Positions 6,947 through 14,253 of a DNA stretch of 22,359 bases are shown in pieces (position 1 is the stretch's first letter; every line of letters begins with the position of its first letter). The translations under genes were made by a program, and so were the position numbers. The stretch spans positions 1-22,359 of the forward strand of contig CAZPDM010000076.1 in NCBI GenBank assembly GCA_964585305.1, given 5' to 3'. Under the pieces are notes generated by a model. The model had not been told where the DNA came from and made no database searches. It saw only the letters and a program-made list of their open reading frames with translations. The DNA is from CAZPDM01 sp964585305. Its GTDB lineage: Bacteria; Planctomycetota; Uabimicrobiia; Uabimicrobiales; JABWCH01.

Positions 6947-9256
6947 ATGAACGAGCTAAAATCCAACCTTTCTGGGCCATCATTAAAACTAAATATTTTA
7001 GCAGGGCCATGTACTGGAGTTGCCCATTTACGCCCAGGAGACAAGGAAGTTGTTATTGGCAGACATAGCCAATGCTCGCTTTCTTTGCCGCAAGATATCA
7101 AGGTTTCCAGATTTCACTGTCGAGTTTATGAAAAAAATGGGAGATTTGTGTTAGAAGATTTAAAAAGCAGTAATGGCACATTCTTCCAAGAACAAATGAT
7201 TACACAACCTGTAGAAATAAAACCTGGCGATCGTTTTCAAGTTGGAGAAACTTATATAGAAGTTCTTCCAGGACAACAAGATAATACTCCTTCTATAAAT
7301 ATTGAGCCGATACCATTTAACCAGTATGAAATGAAATTGCCCTCACTAGAACCTGTAGAAGAATCTAACACTGAAGATTCTTCTCTTAAATATAGTGCAA
7401 TGGATGCTGCTGATGGGGCAATGGAAACTGTAATTGGAGTTTCTTTAAATAATATATGGGCTGAAGTTGCTAAATTTAAACCCACTGTTCCTGCTTCTAT
7501 GTCTCCAACAATTCGGGTTTCTGCCCATGATTTAAATAAAGCTTCCAATTTTGAATCTGTTACTCGTCTTCCTTCTATAACAACAAAATTAAGCCCTCAA
7601 GAACTTATGTGCATTCAGGCTGTTATTCCCAATTTTACTCATCGTGAACAATTTCGGTTGATGGATCCCAAAATTGCAGGGCGTTATCAATGCGAGCAAA
7701 AATTAGGAGAAGCAAAATCTTGGGCAATGCTATATTGTAAAGAAAGAGATGAAACTGTATTTGTCCAGTATACAAAAGAACGTTTAACAATTCCAACTTT
7801 ACCATATTGCCATCCTAATTTATTATTGCCAAGTAGCCAAGGGGAATTTTTAGGAAAAAACTATCGTGTTTTTTCTAAAGTAGGAACGCCTATTCCTCCT
7901 GAAGTTAAATTTTTATCAGAAATAAAAAGTCTTGAAATTGCGATTACAGTTTGTGATATAATGCTTTCTTTACATGAAGTAAATATTTTTGGTTTTGATT
8001 TGCATCGTAGCTCAATTTTCTTTAAAGAAAATGAAGTTCCATATATTGCTTTATTTCCAGCAAAAGTTTATGATAATCTTTCTGGAGAGGAAGCAGATAT
8101 TTATTCATTAGGTCTATTTTTATGGGAACTTATTGTCGGAGTTCCTATGCCATATACACCTATTGGAACATTAGATAATGATAAATTTTTAGAATTGGCT
8201 CGCAAAATATCCGTAGATATTTTGGCTCTTTTGACAAATATATTCAAAAGACAAGAGTCAAGTTTAGAGAAAATTATGGGGCAATTGCAAGTATTACTCC
8301 ATAAAAAAATTGCTCCTAAAATGGGTGCAAGACAACCTACACATGTCCAAATTAGTTGTCTTGAAGGTAATTTAATATATTTTATTGATAATAATGTTGT
8401 AGCAAAAATTCCTTGGAAACCTAGCGAAAATATACTTTTCCGTTCGATTTCTCCTAATAGTAGTGAAGACGAGCTAAAAGAAATTGGCTATAAAATTTAC
8501 CAAGCACTATATCCTACAAAATTACGCGATGCGATTGAAACATCAAATCGTGATTTGATTGTTTTATCTTTAGACGATAAATTACTTGATTATGCTTGGG
8601 AGTTTGCTTATGATGGCCAACAATTTTTAGCACAAAAATATTTCTATTCTCGCAAGCCTTTTAGTCTTATTCCTGAAACACGTTCAATGCAAATGAGTAC
8701 ACCACGGATGATGATTTTAACACAAAATCAGCCGCAATGCCTGCAAAAGCAACAAGAACTAGTTGAAATGCTTCAAACAAATTACCCTAAACTTGAAATT
8801 AAAGTGTACTCTACACAAGATAATCCTTTTGATATTGTTCAAAATATTGCTCGCACAGATATTTTACATGTTATTGCATCTGGACAGTATTTTTCTGAAA
8901 AACCTATGCAGAGTGGTTGGGCATTAGAAGGTAAATACTTTTTAAAATTACGATTTTTTGAAATTGCTCCTCGGTTGCCTAAGTTAGTATTTTGTCAGAT
9001 GCCAATCAATGTATCTGCCGCAAAGTTTATGAGCAATTTATACTCCTTGGGCGTTCCTCATATTATTGGAACAACATGGCCCAATCCTAATTTTGAAGCA
9101 ATTTCTACATTTTATCAATATCTTTTCCAAGGATTATCTCCTGAAATTGCTTTAGGGCAAACAAAGAAAAATTTCCAAGAATATCTAAAATCAATATTTC
9201 CTTTATTAAGTTTTGGGCATAGTAAACAAGCAATAATATATGCCAATAATGATTAA
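6947..9256 (+). CDS. FHA - pseudokinase - CHAT (caspase-like) protein
   Basis: This 769-aa protein has a canonical FHA domain (about 14-106: VIGRHSQCSL, VSRFHC, SSNGTF), a ~130-residue low-complexity linker, a protein-kinase-like fold (about 245-455) and a CHAT domain (about 500-765). The kinase looks dead: the VAIK lysine position is Gln (VFVQYT), HRDLKPxN reads GFDLHRSS (349-356), and the DFG region reads ALFPAKV. The later landmark ADIYSLGLFLWEL (383-395) is intact. The CHAT part shows WEFAYDG (551-557), GVPHIIGTTWPNP and QGLSPEIAL. A candidate catalytic Cys683 is present, but the HG histidine of the dyad appears replaced by Ser645 (LHVIASG). It may act as a phosphothreonine-binding scaffold rather than as an enzyme. 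It is last in the hldC-uvrC-cvpA run and is followed by a strong terminator. Confidence 0.85.
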   Translation: MNELKSNLSGPSLKLNILAGPCTGVAHLRPGDKEVVIGRHSQCSLSLPQDIKVSRFHCRVYEKNGRFVLEDLKSSNGTFFQEQMITQPVEIKPGDRFQVGETYIEVLPGQQDNTPSINIEPIPFNQYEMKLPSLEPVEESNTEDSSLKYSAMDAADGAMETVIGVSLNNIWAEVAKFKPTVPASMSPTIRVSAHDLNKASNFESVTRLPSITTKLSPQELMCIQAVIPNFTHREQFRLMDPKIAGRYQCEQKLGEAKSWAMLYCKERDETVFVQYTKERLTIPTLPYCHPNLLLPSSQGEFLGKNYRVFSKVGTPIPPEVKFLSEIKSLEIAITVCDIMLSLHEVNIFGFDLHRSSIFFKENEVPYIALFPAKVYDNLSGEEADIYSLGLFLWELIVGVPMPYTPIGTLDNDKFLELARKISVDILALLTNIFKRQESSLEKIMGQLQVLLHKKIAPKMGARQPTHVQISCLEGNLIYFIDNNVVAKIPWKPSENILFRSISPNSSEDELKEIGYKIYQALYPTKLRDAIETSNRDLIVLSLDDKLLDYAWEFAYDGQQFLAQKYFYSRKPFSLIPETRSMQMSTPRMMILTQNQPQCLQKQQELVEMLQTNYPKLEIKVYSTQDNPFDIVQNIARTDILHVIASGQYFSEKPMQSGWALEGKYFLKLRFFEIAPRLPKLVFCQMPINVSAAKFMSNLYSLGVPHIIGTTWPNPNFEAISTFYQYLFQGLSPEIALGQTKKNFQEYLKSIFPLLSFGHSKQAIIYANND

Positions 9257-9267
9257 ATCCTTAAACT

Positions 9268-9306
9268 AAAAATCTCCCTTAGCTCAATTAAGTAAGGGAG
9301 ATTTTT
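9268..9306 (+). terminator. Strong intrinsic terminator after the CHAT gene
   Basis: A perfect 14-bp stem (9268-9281 with 9293-9306, containing ATCTCCCTTA and its complement), an 11-nt loop and a terminal T5. It ends 24 nt before the next ATG (9331), so the small lipoprotein gene needs readthrough or a promoter overlapping this hairpin. Confidence 0.88.
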
Positions 9307-9330
9307 ATTCTAAAAATAAACAAAAAAATT

Positions 9331-9762
9331 ATGAGAATCTTTAAGTTTTATATAATAATTGTTCTATCGTTATTTATAACAAGTTGCCAAACTTTTAATT
9401 CATCGTGTGAATCGCTAAAAAATTATCATGATGATTTGATTGAAACTTCTTTATTCTCAGAAATTCCAACCTTATTGGGGAATTGTGTAGGGGGAATCGC
9501 AGGGATCCCTTTTCTACTCATTAGTACTCCAGTTGCATACCTTCAAGGTGATTCAAAAAAAGAAACTTCTGTGCAAGTTGCTAGCAATTCAGAAGAGATT
9601 TCTGAAAATAATAAATTATCCTTAAAACCTTCTTTAGAAAATTCTAATAAAAAAGATACCATCTTATGGCCAATTAAAATCACTAGCCACGCTGGCGGAA
9701 TATTATTAGGAACACCATTTTATTGGCCTTGGGCAAAAGAGTTTTTTCCTAGAGAAAAGTAA
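9331..9762 (+). CDS. Small predicted lipoprotein of unknown function
   Basis: A 143-aa product with a positively charged N-terminus, a hydrophobic core and a good lipobox (ITSC, Cys19), so a lipid-anchored envelope protein is predicted. After the anchor come a Gly- and hydrophobic-rich segment (about 47-71, GGIAGIPFLLISTPVAYL), a polar low-complexity stretch (about 72-110) and a second Gly/aromatic segment near the end (HAGGILLGTPFYWPWAKEFF). I do not recognise a family. There is no clear Shine-Dalgarno and the upstream gap is only 24 nt after a terminator. The signal peptide makes it a believable gene despite its small size. Confidence 0.65.
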   Translation: MRIFKFYIIIVLSLFITSCQTFNSSCESLKNYHDDLIETSLFSEIPTLLGNCVGGIAGIPFLLISTPVAYLQGDSKKETSVQVASNSEEISENNKLSLKPSLENSNKKDTILWPIKITSHAGGILLGTPFYWPWAKEFFPREK

Positions 9763-9804
9763 TAGTTTCTTTGACTTTGGCTAATTTTTGTAGTAGAATT
9801 ATTT

Positions 9805-10023
9805 TAAGTAAGTTGTCAAAAGTATTTGGACTAAGAATTTATTATATATTCCGTTCTCAGTACTAACGTTAACTAAGTAAACTTGTCCATGCACTAGTGA
9901 ATGGTAGGAATTAACCCGCCGTTTATAGATGGCGAGCTTTAACGAAAAAAAAATTTGCAGCGACGGGTTCAATTCCTCACAGTTGGCATATTTTTTAGTC
10001 CAAAACTTTTGTCTATTCATTTA
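9805..10023 (+). repeat. ~220-bp TIR element, copy B
   Basis: This nearly full-length copy has terminal inverted repeats of ~30 bp (about 24 of 30 matching in the copy A/B comparison; core CAAAAGTATTTGGACTAA on the left against CAAAAGTTTTGGACTAA on the complement of the right). Inside, AGGAATTAACCCGCCG (9906-9921) pairs with CGACGGGTTCAATTCCT (9961-9977) with one bulge and one mismatch. Relative to copies A and C it lacks ~19 bp between two CCAACT repeats, and relative to C it carries a 12-bp extra segment after CCATG. No transposase is encoded. It fills most of the 308-bp gap before the kinase gene. Confidence 0.88.
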
Positions 10024-10070
10024 GCAGTAAAATTCTGAGACTCTCATTTCCATTTTTAAAGAGAAAAACC

Positions 10071-12599
10071 ATGGACGCACAAAACGAAAAAGACTACGAA
10101 CATTTTTCTCCAGCAAATTCTGAACAAAATCAGCCATTATCTCATGCAAAATCTGAACAAAATCAACCGCCTACAACTAATTCTGATGATAAAGCAAACG
10201 CAATAATACCAGAGCAAAATACTAAAGATAGTTTAAGTATCGAACAAGATCAAACAATGATAGATACTCCAAGCTCTGAAATTACAAATAACACATCAAA
10301 TGAAAGTGATCAAAAAAATAATATGGTTGCATCAATGGGAAATCAGGTGACTTTTGTTAACTTTGAAAATAGTACTATTGAGCAATCTAATCCTATCGGA
10401 AATAGGACGTTAGAAAATTATTTGAATATCAAGCCAAGTATTCAAGAACTTCCTATGTTTGGAAGTGTTTTTGCCCAAGATTCTAGTATGGCTATATCTC
10501 AAATTGGCGGTAGATATAAAATTTTAGAAAAAATTGGCGAAGGCGGAATGGGGGAAGTCTGCAAGGCGTATGATCAATCTTTAAAACGTTATGTTGCTAT
10601 CAAATTTTTAAAATCTTGTCAAACTGAACAACGTGAAAGATTAAAAAGTGAAGCTAGAGCAATTGCTCAATTAAATCATCCTAATATCGTTACTATTTAT
10701 GATATTGATCAAGATCTTACAAAGTTACAAATCCCAAATAATATTGTTCTTTCACTTCCTCCTAAAACTTTATATCTGGTTATGGAATATGTCCATGGAA
10801 AATCTTTAGCTGCTTTGTTAAATGACAACTCTGAACCTTTGGATATTTATTTTACTATAAAAATTGCTTTACAAGTTGCAACTGGTTTATTAGCTGCTCA
10901 TGAATGTGGAATTATTCATCGTGATATTAAACCAGGAAATATACTCCTTACAAAAGAAGGAAAAGCAAAGATTGTTGATTTTGGAATTGCCAAAACACGC
11001 CGTGAAAAGGAAAATAAAAAATCCAATAAAGATGTAGAGGAAAGTGAAGGTGCAATCTATGGAACACCTGATTATATGTCTCCGGAGCAAATTGATAATC
11101 AAGAAATAGATCAGCGTGCAGATATTTATTCCTTTGGGATTACACTGTACTATATGCTCAGTTATAATTTGCCATTTCCGCCAGGAAATTATATTGCCCA
11201 TCTAAGTAAACAGCCTGAACCGATTCTTCAATACTCTCCTAAATTGCCTCATTTTCTTGCTAAAATTATCCATAAAATGATTGCAACAGATCCAAACAAA
11301 AGATATAAAAATTTACAAGAAGTCATTGAAGTACTTATTGAATTTTCTCAAGAAAGACAAATTACATTACCTATTCCTTTTCCAGTATTTTTAATAGAAA
11401 AAGATAAGCAAGCTCCTCTTCCTAAGCAACCTTCTAGAAATATTTGGTTAGTTATGATTATTCTATGGTTGCTAATAGCTTTATTTGCAGACCAAATTCC
11501 AACATCCTGGCCTAGTGTTGTTTATCATTCTCAACCAGTTGAAGATATAGCAAAATGGCAAGATGAAAATTTATCAGTTTGGCAAAATTGGAGAAAAAGT
11601 TGGCCAGAGGAATTTTTTGGGCCTAAAATATATCCCCAGAATATAGAAAATCGTTATGGGAGATTTTCTAATACACGTCCTATTTCTGCGACTCCTGTGA
11701 AAATTGAGCGACCACCTAAATCAGAAAACAATTCCGCTACTCAAAATACTTCGTCTGAAAAATATACAGATAAAACAACTACTCCTGCAAAGGAAATTTT
11801 AATTCCTCCTACAGGAATTCCAAAAGAAATTTGGCTTGAAGTTTGGAAAACATATCAATCATGTCATCCTCATTTACAGAGACTGGGACAATCTAATGAT
11901 TGGAAATTGAAAGAAAAAAATGAGTTTGGATATTTAGAATACTTGCATCGACCAAGTTCCTTAGTTATGGTTGCGATTCCTCCTGGTGAATTTCAAATGG
12001 GAAGTAATTTTAATGATTCTGAGATGCCAGTATATATAGCAGTTTTAACATCGCCATTTTTAATTAGTAAATATGAAGTTACCAGAGAAGCCTGGAAAAA
12101 ATTTATTAAAGAAAATTCCACTTCTAGTTCAGAATCTTTATCTACACCAATTTACTATATTACATGGAAACAATCAGTTAATTTTTGTCAATATTTTGGC
12201 TTAGACTTACCTACTGAGGCAGAATGGGAATATTCTTGTCGGGCAAATACAACTACTAATTTTTATTGGGGAGATAATTTTAATAAAGAATATTTATGGT
12301 GTTGGGATTCTCTAGCAACTACTATTTATCCTGTTGGGCAAAAAAAGCCAAACAATTTTGGACTTTATGATATGTCAGGTAATGTAGAAGAATGGTGTTT
12401 AGATATTTATGATAGTTACTCTACTTCTACTAAAAACGATCCTATTGTAACAAAATCAAAAATTAGCAACAATCATATTGCACGCGGAGGAAATGCTTTT
12501 GATTTTTCCTTACGATGTCGTAGTGCAAGCAGAGCTTCATATATGGAATCCAATATTGGATTGATTGGATTTCGCCCTGTATTTCGTTTAACCAAATAA
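10071..12599 (+). CDS. Membrane-anchored Ser/Thr protein kinase fused to an FGE/sulfatase-modifying-factor-like domain
   Basis: The 842-aa protein starts with a ~145-residue Gln/Asn/Ser-rich tail containing a repeated SEQNQP (17-22 and 28-33). A complete Hanks-type kinase follows (about 149-425): GEGGMGEV glycine loop, Lys178 in VAIK, Glu194, HRDIKPGN (283-290), DFG (303-305) and GTPDYMSPEQ (331-340). A single transmembrane helix (about 457-473) and a ~155-residue linker lead to an FGE-sulfatase domain (about 631-842: IPPGEFQMGS, EVTREAW, LPTEAEWEYSCR, LYDMSGNVEEW, ARGGNAF, GFRPV). Only Cys816 of the FGE active-site cysteine pair seems present; the other position reads Asp811. The FGE part may therefore sense or bind rather than oxidise cysteine. 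The kinase looks active and is the likeliest phosphate donor for nearby FHA proteins (inference). Confidence 0.93.
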   Translation: MDAQNEKDYEHFSPANSEQNQPLSHAKSEQNQPPTTNSDDKANAIIPEQNTKDSLSIEQDQTMIDTPSSEITNNTSNESDQKNNMVASMGNQVTFVNFENSTIEQSNPIGNRTLENYLNIKPSIQELPMFGSVFAQDSSMAISQIGGRYKILEKIGEGGMGEVCKAYDQSLKRYVAIKFLKSCQTEQRERLKSEARAIAQLNHPNIVTIYDIDQDLTKLQIPNNIVLSLPPKTLYLVMEYVHGKSLAALLNDNSEPLDIYFTIKIALQVATGLLAAHECGIIHRDIKPGNILLTKEGKAKIVDFGIAKTRREKENKKSNKDVEESEGAIYGTPDYMSPEQIDNQEIDQRADIYSFGITLYYMLSYNLPFPPGNYIAHLSKQPEPILQYSPKLPHFLAKIIHKMIATDPNKRYKNLQEVIEVLIEFSQERQITLPIPFPVFLIEKDKQAPLPKQPSRNIWLVMIILWLLIALFADQIPTSWPSVVYHSQPVEDIAKWQDENLSVWQNWRKSWPEEFFGPKIYPQNIENRYGRFSNTRPISATPVKIERPPKSENNSATQNTSSEKYTDKTTTPAKEILIPPTGIPKEIWLEVWKTYQSCHPHLQRLGQSNDWKLKEKNEFGYLEYLHRPSSLVMVAIPPGEFQMGSNFNDSEMPVYIAVLTSPFLISKYEVTREAWKKFIKENSTSSSESLSTPIYYITWKQSVNFCQYFGLDLPTEAEWEYSCRANTTTNFYWGDNFNKEYLWCWDSLATTIYPVGQKKPNNFGLYDMSGNVEEWCLDIYDSYSTSTKNDPIVTKSKISNNHIARGGNAFDFSLRCRSASRASYMESNIGLIGFRPVFRLTK

Positions 12600-12600
12600 A

Positions 12601-12625
12601 ATATGGGCACTTTATGTGCCCATAT
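12601..12625 (+). terminator. Terminator of the kinase-FGE gene
   Basis: A perfect 10-bp stem (ATATGGGCAC, 12601-12610, with 12616-12625) and a 5-nt loop lie directly after the stop codon. The following bases are AT-rich (ATTTAATAAAAA) rather than a clean T-run, so termination efficiency is uncertain. Confidence 0.6.
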
Positions 12626-12636
12626 ATTTAATAAAA

Positions 12637-12704
12637 AGTGCGAGAAATCGCTAACCCTTTAGGGTGGCGATGAAAGCACTCCTAATAATAAGCCCGTAGG
12701 GCTT
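12637..12704. other. Nested stem-loop plus second hairpin of unknown role
   Basis: AGTGC (12637-12641) pairs with GCACT (12676-12680), enclosing ATCGC (12647-12651) with GCGAT (12667-12671), which encloses ACCC-TTTA-GGGT (12654-12665). Next comes AAGCCC-GTA-GGGCTT (12690-12704). This is a multi-stem structure in the gap between convergent genes, directly left of repeat copy 2. It has no T-run of its own. It may be part of a longer version of the two-hairpin repeat or a structured 3' UTR. Confidence 0.4.
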
Positions 12705-12713
12705 CAAAAATTT

Positions 12714-12815
12714 TTCATGGAAAAAATTGGTTCATCATTATTAAAATTTAAAGAACCAATTTTTTCCCCCCTTGAGAGACTCCGCCATAAATTTATGGCG
12801 GAGAGTATGTCTTTT
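12714..12815. repeat. Two-hairpin dispersed repeat, copy 2 (bidirectional terminator-like)
   Basis: This is the same element as at 1-102, with only a handful of differences. The 13-bp stem pairs 12721-12733 with 12753-12765 and has T-runs on both strands. The second hairpin is a perfect 24-bp palindrome (12780-12803, CTCCGCCATAAA and its complement). The element ends 16 bp past the stop codon of the minus-strand cytochrome gene and lies 3' of the plus-strand kinase gene, so it can serve both convergent genes. Confidence 0.88.
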
Positions 12816-12831
12816 AAAATGTTCAATTAGC

Positions 12832-13365
12832 CTATTTTCTGCGATGTGAAACATTTTGATGACATGTCATACAAGATATTTTTTGGCTTTCTGCATTCGC
12901 ATGTAGGGTTTGTATCATTGCACCGTTTAATTTTATAGATGTTGGACTGGGGACTTCTAGTATACTTTTATGACAATAAAGACATGTTTCGTTAGAAATT
13001 TGTTTTAAGGCGTTTTTCATCATCCTTGTTTGGTAATGGCGAGAGTTCAAAATATTTTTATCTGTTTTAAAATGATGATAAATATCTTTTGTTCCATGTG
13101 TAATTTTCGAATAAAAAACAGCAATAGGATTTTCCCATGGAGGAACATGGCAATCTCGGCAATTTGCACGTATTTCTCCATTTGCATAATGTGAAGATTC
13201 TTTCCAACTTTGGATTGCTGGTTGAATTTCATGGCATATTCCACAAAAAGCTGGAGTAGAAGTTATTTCTACACTGGTATATGAAAATATAATCAGAATG
13301 CCTAATGATAAAAAAATTGAAATAATTTTTCCTTGAGGTGTTTTCCAAATTTTTTTTAAGCTCAT
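12832..13365 (-). CDS. Tetraheme c-type cytochrome, NapC/NirT/NrfH family
   Basis: A 177-aa protein with an N-terminal signal-anchor helix (about 14-32) and four CxxCH heme-binding motifs: CGICH (41-45), CRDCH (69-73), CLYCH (128-132) and CMTCH (165-169). Size and layout match the NapC/NrfH quinol dehydrogenases that pass electrons from the menaquinol pool to periplasmic reductases. In NapC/NrfH the first motif is usually followed by Met (CxxCHxM); here it reads CGICHEI, so Ile replaces the usual methionine. No NrfA, NapA or other terminal reductase is adjacent and no heme-lyase gene is in the window, so the electron acceptor is unknown. There is no evident Shine-Dalgarno. Confidence 0.88.
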   Translation of the reverse strand: MSLKKIWKTPQGKIISIFLSLGILIIFSYTSVEITSTPAFCGICHEIQPAIQSWKESSHYANGEIRANCRDCHVPPWENPIAVFYSKITHGTKDIYHHFKTDKNILNSRHYQTRMMKNALKQISNETCLYCHKSILEVPSPTSIKLNGAMIQTLHANAESQKISCMTCHQNVSHRRK

Positions 13366-13491
13366 TTTTATAAATTTTCTAAAAATTTGTGTTGAAAATA
13401 TTTGTTTTGATCTTTGGTTTTAACAGAGAGCAAAACAAATATTTTTCTACATTTTTTAAGTTTTACATTTGGACATATATTGGCGGATTTT

Positions 13492-14253
13492 ATGAAATTT
13501 GATAAATTTGATAGTCTTATGCGGCAATATGAAGAATCTTTAGATCAAAAATTGCCTCCAAACATTTGGCCATTGGTTAGATTAGATGGACGAAATTTTG
13601 GAACATTAGTAGAATCTCATCATCTTGAACGTCCGTACGATCATCGATTCTATGAAGCAATGTTAGAAACTGCGAAGCATCTTATGCAGTGTGGTTTTCA
13701 AGGTATTTATGCTTATGTCGAAAGTGATGAGATTTCTGTACTTTTTGACCGTAGTAGCAATATGTTTGAAAGACAATTCAGAAAATGGATAAGTATTCTT
13801 GCGGGAGAAGCAAGTGCTGCTTTTACTCATAAATTTCAAGATATTGGAGTTTTTGATGCTAGGATTTGTCCCATTTCTGATGTAGAAACACTAGTAGATT
13901 ATTTTCGTTGGAGACAGGAAAGTAGTCAGAGAACAGCTTTACAACAAATAGGATATTGGCTTTTGAGAAAAGATGGACATGATGCAATCCAGACAACTCA
14001 AATACTTTCACGATTAGACTATGAACAAAAACTTGAGTTGCTTCGGCATCATGGCGTTTCTTACAAATTTTATCCAATGCAATACCGATTAGGATGTGGT
14101 TTGCGTTGGAATATTATAGAAAAAATTGGGGTCAATCCTAAAACAAACCAAACGAGAAAAACAAAACGACGTATATTAGAAGTACTCCCTAAATTGACAA
14201 TAGGCGATGAATATTCAGCTTTTGTAAAAGATATTATCTTGAAAAAAGTTTAA
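13492..14253 (+). CDS. Thg1-like 3'-5' nucleotide polymerase (tRNA-His guanylyltransferase family)
   Basis: A 253-aa member of the Thg1/TLP family, which adds nucleotides to the 5' end of RNA in the 3'-5' direction. The metal-binding carboxylates are present: VRLDGRNFG (Asp32) and YVESDEISVLF (Asp79, Glu80). FDARICPI (121-128) and YFRWRQESSQRTAL (137-150) are also conserved. The HINNLYN-type motif of eukaryotic tRNA-His-specific Thg1 is absent, which points to a bacterial TLP that more likely repairs or templates 5' ends. The start at 13492 is chosen because TGGCGGA lies 5 nt upstream and homology begins there; an in-frame ATG at 13414 would add 26 residues without family similarity. The stop overlaps the convergent HEAT-lipoprotein stop by 4 bp. 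Confidence 0.9.
   Translation: MKFDKFDSLMRQYEESLDQKLPPNIWPLVRLDGRNFGTLVESHHLERPYDHRFYEAMLETAKHLMQCGFQGIYAYVESDEISVLFDRSSNMFERQFRKWISILAGEASAAFTHKFQDIGVFDARICPISDVETLVDYFRWRQESSQRTALQQIGYWLLRKDGHDAIQTTQILSRLDYEQKLELLRHHGVSYKFYPMQYRLGCGLRWNIIEKIGVNPKTNQTRKTKRRILEVLPKLTIGDEYSAFVKDIILKKV

Noticed and set aside
9955..9985. A tRNA T-arm look-alike (GGGTTCAATTCC) inside copies B and C of the TIR element, suggesting a tRNA gene or remnant.
   Set aside because: The flanking five-base arms do not pair as a T-stem, no acceptor or anticodon arm is present, and the sequence instead pairs with the element's other inner arm.
13414..13491. Earlier ATG giving a 26-residue N-terminal extension of the Thg1-like protein.
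   Set aside because: The extension has no similarity to the family and no ribosome binding site; the ATG at 13492 has a purine-rich site and matches the family start.
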